Part shown: piece after piece, positions 43,661-53,898 of the stretch
Position numbering within the stretch: position 1 is the stretch's first letter
Layout: the number at the start of each line of letters is the position of its first letter
Assembly (NCBI RefSeq): GCF_030035675.1
Contig: NC_084482.1
Location: forward strand, 220,185,943 to 220,249,942
Direction of reading: 5' to 3'
DNA from: Rhineura floridana
Taxonomy: Eukaryota; Chordata; Lepidosauria; Squamata; Rhineuridae
Length of the DNA: 64,000 bases
Made by a program: the position numbers and the translations under genes
The notes under the pieces: model-generated
The model's input: only the letters and a program-made list of their open reading frames with translations
Databases searched by the model: none
Told to the model about the DNA's origin: nothing

Positions 43661-43899
43661 AGCCACAGAATAGCATCACAGCTGTTGCAGAGTGGGTTCT
43701 GCCCAGGAGAGAATCTACATCTATTTTTATAGTTTCTATCACGAGCTTGAACAAAGCTTAATTTCATTTCTTCTTTCAGCTGAACAGTGGACACTGACAG
43801 TTTCAAATGCAAAGCATGTTTACCAGTTTCAACAGGATACACACAGCTGCAGTTGGGAGAGTAGCACAGGAGTAAATCCCATTGAACTCAAAAAGCATG

Positions 43900-44040
43900 C
43901 AAGTGATCAAACCGGCCCGCCCCTTCTCCTCCCTCCCATCACCTCCCTCTTGACCTTTCCCTCCCCCTTTCTTTGTCCCTCCGTCCCCATCCCCTTCCGA
44001 TCCCCTCCTTCCCCTCCCCTCCCCCTCTCCCATGGTCAGT
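43900..44040. repeat. Pyrimidine-rich tract
   Basis: About 130 bases of almost pure C/T (ccctcccatcacctccctct and similar). Low complexity. Confidence 0.8.
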
Positions 44041-44227
44041 TTTACCTATCCTAACCATAATTGCAGGGAAGTAAATCCCACTGAACTCAATAAGCATGCA
44101 AATGATCAATCCAATCTCAGAAAACATGCACAGGATCTCATTTCTTACCTCCCGGATAAAAAGCAGAGAAATTCACTAACAGGCAAAAACCTTGCAGTTT
44201 AAGAACGTACCTATCAAAAATATGGAA

Positions 44228-44405
44228 ATGGACTGCCTTCAAGTCAATCCCGACTTATGTTAACCCTATGAATAGGGTTTTCATGGTATGTGGTATTCAG
44301 AGTGGGTTTACCATTGTCTCCCTCTCAGGCTGAGAGGCAGTGACTGGCCCAAGGTCACCCAATGAGCTTCATGGCTGTGTGGGGATTCGAACCCTGGTCT
44401 CCCAT
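44228..44405 (-). mobile_element. CORE-SINE (MIR-like), family 2
   Basis: atggactgccttcaagtcaa ... ggcccaaggtcacccaatga ... gggattcgaaccctggtctc. Confidence 0.8.
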
Positions 44406-45204
44406 AGCCAACAGATATTTCTGTCAAACTTTAAAAAGCAGGGAAATTGGGCGGATATAGTGAATGCACCAGGGAAGCAGACCTGACTTCCTCTCTGAGA
44501 TATTGGACTGCCCTACAAATTTGTGTAAATGCAAACACAATTTGGGTTGGTCTTTCACAGTGTAGCTTGGAAGAATTTGGTAACATGTGCCTCTGAGAAA
44601 GGGATGATGGGAACTGGAGCCCAAACACATCTGCAGGGCCCCTGGTTGCCCATCCTTAGCTGAGACCTGTGGCCTTCACTCTTCCTGTCCGTGCCTCAGA
44701 GGAATCCAAAGGAAAGCAAACTGAGACCGGGGTGAGAGTCTCCGGTCGCTACCTTGCCCAAGCAGTGAACTGGCTTATAGCACTGGGCTCTTCCCTTGGA
44801 CCAGGGTTCATAGTTTAAGGAAGGGGAGTGGTGGCAGCTATATCTAGGAAGCTCTATGTGCACAACTGGCCTACCTCACAAGGCTGTTGAGGCCTTGTGC
44901 CAAACCCTGGTGTCCCCAAGCCACACAAGGGGCTCTCAAGAATACTTCCATCACACTTCCCTTACGTTCCCCTCTAACCTTGGGTGGAAGTGCAAGGCAA
45001 ATGCCTCTGAGCAGAAACAGAGAGAGGGCATTAACTTGTCCCCCACGGACGCTCAGCTTGCTTTTCCCTGTCGAATCCCACAGATACTCACGTGTAGCAT
45101 GAAGCTACATGGTCTTAGGCACATGAGGGGGAAACATCCCTTTTCAGTCTGGCATAAGTGCATAGCAGAACTGTAACACTCAATTTTCAGAGGTTTTCCT
45201 AACA

Positions 45205-45540
45205 TGGTTTAAGAAAAAAGCCAGGCTGTTTCTCCCATTTGTGTAATATGAGGAGGCACTTCTGGAGTAGCTCAGGAAACGAATAGCCGAGAGACAGGCC
45301 TCCATTCTGCCACCGTTACTCCAAGGCCCTCCTTGGTCTTCCGTATTGCGTGTCTGTCCAGCCTGCTTTATCTTGAAGGTTCAGGGTGGGCAGCGCTAGG
45401 CTGCAGTCCTGCACCTGGGAGGGAGCCCCGTTGGACTCAAATGGGGCTGGCTTCCCACTAGACATGCATAGGGATGCACTTGTTTAAAACTATGCAATCT
45501 GAGCAATTAATGTCAAAGGGGTGAGGAGCTTTAACGGAGT
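45205..45540. repeat. Intron duplication, copy E2
   Basis: Second copy of 42,400-42,735, about 2.8 kb downstream. Upstream of it, 44,900-45,190 also repeats 40,800-41,080. Confidence 0.9.
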
Positions 45541-45711
45541 AGTGTTGGAAGTAGTGTTGGAGACCATCAGCTTGATTGAAGGGGAGATTGTGTGTGTGTG
45601 TGTGTGTGTGTCTGAGAACAGAGAGGGAGGGGGGACTGAAGAGACCGGCACCCCCACCCACCTGCAATCCAGCCTGTGCTCCTGACTCCCTTTCTCTTCC
45701 CTCTTTTCCAG

Positions 45712-46589
45712 GAAGGGACCAGGACTCTGCCAGCTCTGCCAAGGCGAAGGGGCGTTGGCTGGGCTGTGGTGGGCAACCGCCTCAAAATCCTCCTGCCTTT
45801 GCAGCTGTCCTATAGGGGACAATTTCTGCCACCCTTTCACGCAGTCCACCTTTGATTTTTCTGCAGTTCACTAGCTTTGCCATGGGTCTGAATGACAGGT
45901 CTGCTGTGGGGCTTCGGGAAGGGACTTCCCCTCTGCCTCAGACGGCCTTCAGGTTGTTGGTTTTTTGCCTCCCCCCCCCAATACATTTGGCTGATCTCAC
46001 TTACTTGAGCTGTCACCTGGAGGGATTGGCTCTGCAGCCCCCCCCCCTTTGGCAGGGCACTTGGTCTGTGCCTGCAGCACTTTTTGCAGGCGGCCTGATG
46101 TGTCTTAGGATGGTGGCCGAGATGGTCCTGCCTCAGCTCATGGCATTTGGGCCCCCTCTGGCTCTGTGATTCTAGTACTTGCACACACACACATGCACAC
46201 ACACAGGGTTCCATCATGTTGAGTTTAAACTCTCCTGCATTTGGTTTCTGCAGGGTTATATCCTGTTGGACTGAGGACAATAATTTGCTGAAGTCTTTGC
46301 AACAACCAGCCATGCTCCTCCTGATAGTGTGATCCTCAAATGTCCACCCCTTAGGAGGGGGCTCTGCCCCTCTTGTCTGCCTCCCGTGACACTCCCCCCC
46401 CCCAATTCCCTGTGTTTCCCATTTGGAGATGTGCTAGAAAAATCATCTTATTCGGGCAGACATTTGCTGACTTGCTTGATCTTTTTTATGTTGCATTTTG
46501 CTTGTTTGAAGTTGAAGTTAATGGTATATATATGTTTTCATTGTGCTGAGTACATTTTATGCAGAAAAACAGGATAAAAATTAAATAAA
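45712..46589 (+). CDS. Class I gene 3 exon 7 and 3' UTR (candidate)
   Basis: After a strong acceptor (ttcttttccag-like, ctcttttccag) the phase 1 frame reads GRDQDSASSAKAKGRW and continues to a TAG. Ser/Ala-rich tails of this kind are normal for class I cytoplasmic ends. The following sequence contains an AATAAA at 46584-46589 that could end the transcript. Where coding stops cannot be decided without cDNA. Confidence 0.5.
46584..46589 (+). terminator. Polyadenylation signal (candidate) for gene 3
   Basis: AATAAA in aaattaaataaacgcag, about 870 bp after the exon 7 acceptor. Confidence 0.5.
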
Positions 46590-46734
46590 CGCAGACGTCT
46601 CTTTAATCCTGAGTAATTTTGATTACTTGTTGAATAAATTTGTAGCCTGTCTCTCCTGAATAATCTCAGCTGGCTCACAGCAAGGATAAGGAGGCACGAA
46701 TAATAACCTAATGAAATAGCAACAAGTTGGAGCA

Positions 46735-46920
46735 CGACCTGGGAGACCAGGATTCGAATCCCCACACAGCCATGAAGCTCACTGGGTGACCTTGGGCCAG
46801 TCACTGCCTCTCAGCCTCAGAGGAAGGCAATGGTAAAAACCCCTCTGAATACCATCAAAACCCTATTCATAGGGTCGCCATAGGTCAGGATCGACTTGAA
46901 GGCAATCCATTTCCATTTCA
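46735..46920 (+). mobile_element. CORE-SINE (MIR-like), family 2
   Basis: gaccaggattcgaatcccca (B box), tgggtgaccttgggccagtc (core), ggatcgacttgaaggcaatc. Confidence 0.8.
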
Positions 46921-47930
46921 TCAATGAGCTAGGTAGCCCCATTCCCTGTTGCAGTGGAGGGCAAATGTCCTGCTTGTGGAATCGACTTTCTTTTTAGCTA
47001 GAACTCAGAGGCTCACCCCTTGGAGACAGGCGCAAAAGGCACATACTTAGAATTGAAGATTAGATCAGCGTCCTGCCCATTCAAGATAATGTATAAGCTA
47101 TATCCTCCCCCCCCTGTCCCTTGATGCATAAGTCAAGTGTTCCCAATGCAGTTCTTCTGCACTCCACAGTCTGAAGGAGGTTTTTTTGATGGGGGGAGGA
47201 TGCATATCAAGAAACTGTCAAGAGTAAGGTAATTTTGAGTGCTGAGAGAGTCTGCCCCGCAGGTTGATCACAGGCAAGAGGGCAGGGAAGTAAGAGGAAA
47301 AGTTGTGCTGCAGTCTTGTGCAGGCTTCCTCAAAAAGTAAGCTTTTTCCAGGCTGTGCCCCCTCACCAGCTTGATTTGGCAGCTATGCAGGTGAGACTGG
47401 CAGAGGAGCCCTGAGAGAAAAAACCTCGGTAGGGTGGAGGGAATTGACCGTGATTTACCTTCTTGTGTTTCCAGCTGGTCGTGCCCCAACTTCTTTTGAA
47501 CCCCTTATATCCTCAGGCTGCTCCCTCCTAGCCAGTAAGACCTCTCTCTTCTTGCCCCTTGGCCCCCACTGGCCTGCCATGCCCTTTTGTGATGTCACAG
47601 ACAGTCAACAGCCAGTGGCACCAGCTGTGAAGGCATCACCGCCACTTCCTGAAACAAAGCTTATGTCATCACTGGTATTGTGGAATTAAAATTCTGTAGG
47701 TCTCAGTTTTGATTCAGGCTTTGCAAGTACGAAAGGGGTGATGAGTAGAACGATACTGTAATATGCTGCAAAGGATGTCTTGCAAGAGATGTCACAGAAC
47801 AGTCTGAGATATTCTGCTGATATTTGACCTTCTTAGATAAGCATATGCGGATAGCCCTCAAGTTCCGTTCCCAGTAGCTGAAAGATGTTTGTGTGATGAT
47901 AAAAAACAGCTTCCATGTGCTATAAAAAAT
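46921..47930. other. Intergenic, nothing recognised
   Basis: No gene, repeat family or RNA is recognised in this kilobase. A few short open frames have no family resemblance. Confidence 0.4.
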
Positions 47931-47933
47931 ATA

Positions 47934-48092
47934 AATGTATTGCCTTCCAGTCGATTCCGACTTATAACGACCCTATGAATAGGGTTTTCATGAGGCTGAG
48001 AGGCAGTGACTGGCCCAAGGTCACCCAGTGAGGTTCATGGCTATGTGGGGATTCGAACCCTGGTCTCCCAGGTCATAGTGCTAAACACTGCC
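47934..48092 (-). mobile_element. CORE-SINE (MIR-like), family 2
   Basis: tattgccttccagtcgattc ... ggcccaaggtcacccagtga ... gggattcgaaccctggtctc. Confidence 0.8.
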
Positions 48093-48439
48093 TGAGTCAG
48101 AGAACTTTCTGAGCTCTGAATTTTTCTCTCCAAGCAGCTGCGGCCCCTTGTATGCTTTGTTTTGCTTTCTTTTTAATAAATGTGCCTCTGGCAGGTCTTG
48201 CCGTTTCAACGCAATGTGAAGGTCTGTTTTCTTCCACAGCCTCTTAGGCTTTAACGCATCACAATGCTCTTTGCGTGGTATTCGACTAAGTCAGAGTCAG
48301 AGTCAGCCCCACTGAAATTAATGGATTGACGTTACTTGTGTCATTATTTCCAATGGGCCTACTGTGAGAAGAATTAGCGTTGGATACAACTCTTTCTTGT
48401 TTGGTCTGCAAGAGACTAACAAGGCTATCCCTCTGGAAA

Positions 48440-48790
48440 CTCTTATCAGAGAGACACAGTTAACAAACAACAGACATTTATTCCACTATTATTCCACTTC
48501 AAACAGTCATGGCTTCCCTCAAAGAATCCTGGGAAGTGTAATTTGTGAACGGTGCTGAAAGTTGTTAGGAGACTCTTGTTCCCCTCACAGAGCTACAATT
48601 CTCAAGAGCTTTCTGGAAAGAGGAAATGACTGTTAAACCACTATGGCAAATTGCAGCTCTGTGAGGAGAATAGGGTGTCTCCTTGCAACTCTCAGCACCC
48701 TTCACAAACTACACTTCCCAGGATTCTTTGGGGAAGTCATGACTGCTTAAAGTGGAATAATAGTGGAATAAATGTCTGGTGTGAATGTGG
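48440..48790. mobile_element. Fold-back repeat (ttattccact family)
   Basis: Inverted arms: tttattccactattattcca ... gaatcctgggaagtgtaatt near the left and cacttcccaggattctttgg ... ggaataatagtggaataaat at the right. A palindromic non-autonomous element; related to 42,880-43,050 and 49,015-49,860. Confidence 0.7.
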
Positions 48791-49014
48791 CCATACCCAC
48801 AAGATTCTTAGGTTTTACAACACTGCCTGGGGCAAGGCGTTATGCCACTCCTCAACAACTTTCCTGACTGGACTACAGTTCCCATCATCCTTGGCCATTG
48901 GCTGGACTGATGAGAGCTGGAGTCTGGCAACATCTGCAGGGTGCCATCTTGGCTATCCCTTTGTTCTTTGTTTTCAAGCCATTTTCAAAATGGAGTAGGC
49001 CAGATGTCACTTTG

Positions 49015-49860
49015 TCTGCATTCACACTGTACATTTATTCCACCATTATTCCACTATAAACAGTCCTGGCTTTCCCCAAAGAATCCTGTGAAGTGTAGTT
49101 TGTGAAGGGTGCTGAGAGCTGTGAGAAGAATCTCTCTCGCAGACCAGCAGTTCCCAGAGTTCCCTGGGAAGAGGGATTGATCATTCAACCACTTAAGGAA
49201 TTGTAGCTCTCTGAAGGGAATGCAGGCCTCCTAATAACTCTCGGAAAAGGTCCTCAAATGCAAAGATGTATCACTGAACACTAAAGTCGGGATCATTTAG
49301 CCCATGGTATTCCCAAATGGATGTGAGTGTTGCACAGTGAAAAAAGCGGGTAAGAGAAAAATTAACTCATTTGAAATGTGGTGTTGGAGGAGAGCTTTGC
49401 TCATACCACAGACTGTGAAAAAGACAAATAACTGGGTGTTAGAACAAATTAAACCAGAACTATCACTAGAAGCTAAAATGAGGAAACTGAGGTTATCACA
49501 CTTTGGACACATCATGAGAAGACATGACTCACTAGAAGAGACAATAATGCTGGAAAAAACAGAAGGGAGTAGAAAAAGAGGAAGGCCAAAAAAGAGATGG
49601 GTTGATTCCATAGAGGAAGCCACAGACCTGAACTTACAAGATATGAACAGGGTGATTCATGACAGATGCTCTTGGAGGTCACTGATTCGTAGGGTCGCCA
49701 TAAGTCATCATCAACTTGAAGGCATGTAACAAACACACAATAACTCTCAGCACCCTTCTTAAACTATACGTCCCAGGATTCTTTGGGGGAAGCCATGACT
49801 GTTTAAAGTGGAACAACAGTGGAATAAATGTATGGTGTGAATGCGGCCTAAAGCAGCTTC
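49015..49860. mobile_element. Fold-back repeat (ttattccact family) split by BovB
   Basis: Left arm atttattccaccattattcc at 49,032; right arm tggaacaacagtggaataaa at about 49,808. The BovB insertion lies between duplicated AATAACTCTC sequences. The same repeat is unbroken in gene 3 (42,880-43,050). Confidence 0.75.
49249..49739 (+). mobile_element. BovB (RTE) LINE, ORF2 C-terminus, with 10-bp target duplication
   Basis: The open frame reads INSFEMWCWRRALLIPQTVK, ELSLEAKMRKLRLSHFGHIM, EGSRKRGRPKKRWVDSIEEA and SWRSLIRRVAISHHQLEG, the BovB C-terminal domain. The 10-bp AATAACTCTC occurs just before and just after, consistent with target-primed insertion. It is 5'-truncated but open over about 140 codons, so relatively young. 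Confidence 0.88.
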
Positions 49861-49982
49861 TGCAGACCCAGACCACTGTGAGCGGGGATTTGAACACTGG
49901 TCTCCCAGGTCCTGGTCCAACACCTTAACAATTACAGCATGCTGGCACAGTGACAGTTTGCAGTTTGCTACAAGGTCTAAAC

Positions 49983-50036
49983 CAGAGCTTGGAAAAGTTA
50001 CTTTTTTGAACTACAACTCCCATCAGCCCCAGCCAG
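49983..50036. mobile_element. Half of a fold-back MITE (CAGAGCTTGG family)
   Basis: agagcttggaaaagttactt to cagccccagccag only; the second arm is missing. F1 lacks this insertion. Confidence 0.7.
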
Positions 50037-50214
50037 TGCAATCCAATACATGTCTATTCACAAGTAAGCTCCATTGGGTTCAATGGGACTTTCAGGTAAG
50101 TATCGTGGTGGAAATTCACCAGAGAAATTTGGAGACCAGGTCAAGCAAGAACTTCTTTATTGAAGAATAATTTAAACAGGATACACGCAGTTAGCTGCAG
50201 TTGAAAGCTAAATC

Positions 50215-50625
50215 TGTCCATTTCGGTCTCATTTTTCCAATGTTAAATTCAGTTCTCTATATTTCTGCAGAGATCTGCAAAAAAAAAATTTTTTTTTTAA
50301 TCCTCATGAAAATTCTCCATCGTTTCAGTGCGAATTTCTCCAAATAAACACATTTTTGTAGGCAGTTTTGACAAAGGCACATGTTTTTGCAAGGCCTTTT
50401 TTGCCTGTTATTTTCACTCATGTATTCATTTTTATGCACACTTTCCCCTAATATATGCAGTTTTGTAAATGTTGTTTAGTTGGCGAACTGCATCCCAAAA
50501 TTCTAATAAATGTGACTTTCGAAGGATGGCTGGGTTTCGGTTCTCATATTGTTTCGGAAAGTGTGAATTTGATAAATTCTGCTTGAAATGTGAATTGAAT
50601 CGCAATTCTCACCCATCTCTATTGA
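50215..50625. mobile_element. Non-autonomous hAT element, family H2, older copy
   Basis: Body sequence matches 29537-29983 (tcctcatgaaaattctccat, cacactttcccctaatatat, aattctcacccatctct). The ends have decayed and no clear target duplication is visible. Confidence 0.75.
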
Positions 50626-50879
50626 GAGCAGACTGTTGTTGCAAGCCTCGGAACATCTAATGGTTTATATCCTGGTATATGTAACCAGCACATCTCATAA
50701 CTTCTGAGCAATGACCCAAAGGTCCCTGAATATTGACCCAAAGGTCTCTGTTCCTCCACAGTATGCATTGTGTCCTGTGTCACCTTAAAGCCTGCAGAAT
50801 TTATGAGGGCACACACTTTTGGGCCTTATGAAGCAGACTCAAGTCCACAACAGCTTATGATAAAAGGTATGTTAGTCTT

Positions 50880-51460
50880 TAAAATGCCACAAGGTTTTTT
50901 TTTTTAATGAGTTAGGAATGGTACTCTGTATGTATGGATGTGAAAGTTGGACAGTGAAAAAAGTGGATAAGAGAAAAATAAACTCATTTGAACTGTAGGA
51001 GAGCTCTGCATACCATGGAATGTGAAAAATACATATAATTGGGTCATAGTACAAATTAAACCAGAACTATCATTAGAAGCTAAAAGGTTGAAGCTGTTAT
51101 CATACTTTGGACACATCATGAGAAGACATGATCCACTAGAAAAGACCATAATGCTGGGAAAAACAGAAGGGAGTAGAAAAAGAGGAAGACCAAACGAGAT
51201 GGATTGATTCCATAAAGGAAGCCACAGACCTGTACTTACAAGATCTGAACAATTGACTTGAAGGCACATAATAATGTCTTTAAAATTTCACAAGGCTTTT
51301 TTTTTTTTTAAATCAATTAGGAATGGTATTCTCTATGTATGGAAGTGAAAGTTGGACAGTGAAAAAAGTGGCTAAGAGAAAAATAACTCATTTGAAATGT
51401 GTTGGAGGAGAGCACACCATGGACTGCAAAAAAGACAAATAATTGGGTGTTAGTGTTAGT
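50880..51460 (+). mobile_element. Two BovB LINE pieces in tandem
   Basis: The first piece, about 50,905-51,270, contains PELSLEAKRLKLLSYFGHIM and RKRGRPNEM. The second, about 51,305-51,460, starts again with ttaggaatggtattctctat. Both are preceded by the same flank (tctttaaaatgccacaagg / tctttaaaatttcacaagg) and a T run, so flank and element start were duplicated in tandem. Confidence 0.8.
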
Positions 51461-51503
51461 TAGCTCTCTCACAGAAGCCAAAGCAGTTAATTATTATGAC
51501 AGC

Positions 51504-51705
51504 CAGTGTGGTGTAGTGGTTGGAGTGTTGGACTACGACCTGGGAGACCAGGGTTCAAATCCCCACACAGCCATGAAGCTCACTGGGCAGTCACTGCCTC
51601 TCAGCCTCAGAGGAAGGCAATGGTAAATTCACTCTGAATACTGCTTACCATGAAACCCCTACTCATAGGGTTGCCAAAAGTCGGAATCGACTCAAAGGCA
51701 GTCCA
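51504..51705 (+). mobile_element. CORE-SINE (MIR-like), family 2, full head
   Basis: Starts gccagtgtggtgtagtggtt (A-box region), then gaccagggttcaaatcccca (B box), then the core and gtcggaatcgactcaaaggc. Confidence 0.85.
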
Positions 51706-51707
51706 TG

Positions 51708-51820
51708 AACAGCCTCTGTCGTGAACCACCCTGTTCAGATCTTGTAAGTTCAGGTCTGTGGCTTCCTTTATGGAATCAATTCATCTCTGGTTTGGCCTTC
51801 CACTTTTTCTACCTCCAGCC
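51708..51820 (-). mobile_element. BovB LINE fragment
   Basis: The plus strand is the inverse of the BovB C-terminal coding (accaccctgttcagatcttg, ggcttcctttatggaatcaa, ttggccttccactttttcta). Confidence 0.75.
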
Positions 51821-51821
51821 A

Positions 51822-52045
51822 GTGTCGTGTAGTGGTTAAGGTGTTGGGACTATGACCTGGGAGACCAGGGTTCAAATCCCCACACAGCCATGAAGCTCAC
51901 TGGGTGACTCTGGGCCAGTCACAGCCTCTCAGCCTCCCAGGAAGGCAATGGTAAAACCCCTCTGAATACCACCTACCATGAAAACCCTATTCATAGGGTA
52001 GACATAACTCAGAATCGACTTGAAGGCAGTCCATTTCTATTTCCC
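51822..52045 (+). mobile_element. CORE-SINE (MIR-like), family 2, full head
   Basis: ccagtgtcgtgtagtggtta, gaccagggttcaaatcccca, ctctgggccagtcacagcct, cagaatcgacttgaaggcag. Confidence 0.85.
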
Positions 52046-52540
52046 CCCCAAAGGAGTTAAGTTCAGCCTGACACAGATCACAATGCTGATGTGCTTCATC
52101 ACAGGTAGGAGGAACTTAGTCCCGATTTGCGTTTGTCAATGCAACAGTTTGCACAAGCTTCCAGGCTGCACTTTTCAGGGAAGCCAAGGCAAGCCTCCTG
52201 TACAAAATCCGGCCCCACACAGATTACGAGGCAGGCTGGAGGAAATTAGTCCTCATTTGCATCAAAACAAGACGATTTCAGAGCTCTGAAAAACCCTTCA
52301 ATGGGGTTTAGTGTAATTGAAACCGTGAGCAAAGACATTAAGCAAAGAGGCCCTTCAGTCTGGGAAGAGGGAAGGGGGTCCCCTTACAGGTAACTTGGGG
52401 AAAGAGGGGTTAAAATGTCCCCTGGTGAAATGCACCCCTTCCCCAAATCTCTTGGAGCAGCTGCACCCCAAGTTCAACAGCGAGGAAGAGGAGGAGGGAA
52501 GGAAACTTGTGGGATTTCCACCACACACACACACATCCAC
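52046..52540. other. Intergenic, nothing recognised
   Basis: No gene or known repeat can be supported here apart from a short CA run at about 52,524. Confidence 0.4.
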
Positions 52541-52543
52541 ACC

Positions 52544-52860
52544 CAGGGGTGTAGTCGTGCAGGGTCTTGGGGTGTGTGTCTTAGACCCCTTCCTTTCTTG
52601 GGAGCAGTTTCCCAGCAGGGTCCCTAAGTCTTCAGCATCCTATGAGCTAATTAGCATGAAAGGGGAGCGGGTTGGCCACTGAGAAGAGCCTTCTAGTGTG
52701 TTTCCTTGTCCTTTCCTGCAGATTGGAGCCAATTGGGAAGACTCTTCTCAGTAGTTCACACTCTCCTCTTTTGTGCTTATTGGCTCCTAGGGACGTCTGT
52801 TGTTGTGAGAAGAAGGCATTCACGAGGATCTCATTCTTAACCCCGCAGTAAAAAAAACAC
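52544..52860. mobile_element. Non-autonomous hAT element, family H1, right end lost
   Basis: Starts CAGGGGTGTAGTC and follows the 58624-59013 copy (gggagcagtttcccagcagg, cctatgagctaattagcatg, attggctcctagggacgtct) until about 52,860, where similarity stops. Confidence 0.8.
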
Positions 52861-53121
52861 GGCAGTTTGTGCGTGTGGGGGGCGGGAGGAAAGGAAATCT
52901 TTGCTCGCAGTTGTGGAGGGGGGAGGAGGGAGAAGCCGCTTAATCCTCCAATGGGTTAAGGAACTGAGCTCTGGTTCCTAGAGAGGCAGGAAGTCTTGAT
53001 CACAAGGAGTTGGGTGGGGGAGAGAGAGTATTGAAGGGGAAGTGTTAGTGCTCTATTCATATTCCAGGAAGAGAAATTAGCCACGTGGAGGAGGCTGCAG
53101 GAGGCAAAGGAGAAAAAGGTG

Positions 53122-53898
53122 TGTTAGGTCCAAACCCAACACGCAAGTCGCCCTGTCAACCCCAACTCGCTTATTACACCCGGGAAGAGTGCGGAGTTGA
53201 GTGCAAATGAACCCACTATCAGAGACCAAGTAACACAAGACAATTCCTTTGCAAAGGGGACCCAATACTTACAAGCCGAAGCAGGTCAGCATGGGAACCT
53301 CGTTTATTGGTGTCATAGGGTTTATATAGGCTCACCCCGAAGTTTACAATATCGGGCTCACGTCATAAAATGCAAAAGAAACACTTGCTAGATATTATAG
53401 CCACAAGGCATATGTAAAGGAGGTAAAGGGGTAAAGGGGGAAGGACAAAGTAGAAACATTGAGACTATCTTTCAGACTCTATGTCTGCATACTTCGCATG
53501 TCCTTGAGATAAGCACTTAGCAGTAACAGACAAAGGCAACTATTGAGGGGAGGCCCAGCTGCAACCGGGCGCCCCCTAAACTGGAGACAGACATGTTATT
53601 ATTTTGCTTACATATCAAAGGCTTGTACAAGTCAAGGTTTGTGGGGCAACGGAACAGCATTTAACATTTCTATGCAAAGGCACATTTGTAACAGTAAGCA
53701 AGGTTATATGCATAGATGTAATAGGGGAAGTTTCCAGCTTAAACCGGCTTTTATTATGCGAGCCACTGGAATGTAGGTGTCAGGTCATCAGGAAATAAAC
53801 CGACATTTTATATCAAAAGTCAACTAAAGGCCACTTTGGTTCTATTTCCCATGATGCCTGGACAGATTTAGGTATGACAAGTGAACTGTAGCTTAACA
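53122..53898 (-). mobile_element. Solo LTR, family C
   Basis: 777 bp, TGTTAGG to CTTAACA, with a 4-bp duplication GGTG on each side. On its own strand a TATA-like box (gatataaaatg) lies near the start and an aataaacg signal further on. No coding remains. Confidence 0.75.

Larger units (their letters stand above)
35192..46589 (+). pseudogene. MHC class I gene 3 (leader to poly(A)), probable pseudogene
   Basis: Exons: leader 35192-35285, alpha1 35858-36133, alpha2 37770-38045, alpha3 38952-39236, TM 40378-40461, cytoplasmic 42080-42112 and 45712 onward, with a poly(A) signal at 46584-46589. All junctions are phase 1. Unlike the cassettes it keeps classical groove residues Y7, Y59, K146, Y159 and Y171, and has R84 as is usual outside mammals, so its ancestor was probably a peptide presenter. 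It also has S143 and L147 where T and W are usual. The alpha2 exon has an in-frame TAG at 38003-38005 (residue 169), and the first cytoplasmic exon has TAG at 42097-42099. A truncated soluble or read-through product is possible but unproven; a recent pseudogene is the simplest reading. Confidence 0.8.

Noticed and set aside
43565-43860. Possible further LTR (ctggaaattcaccggagaaa to tttcaacag)
   Set aside because: TATA- and poly(A)-like signals are present, but no target duplication was found, and the copy at 50,100 shares the same flank, so it is better treated as part of block F.
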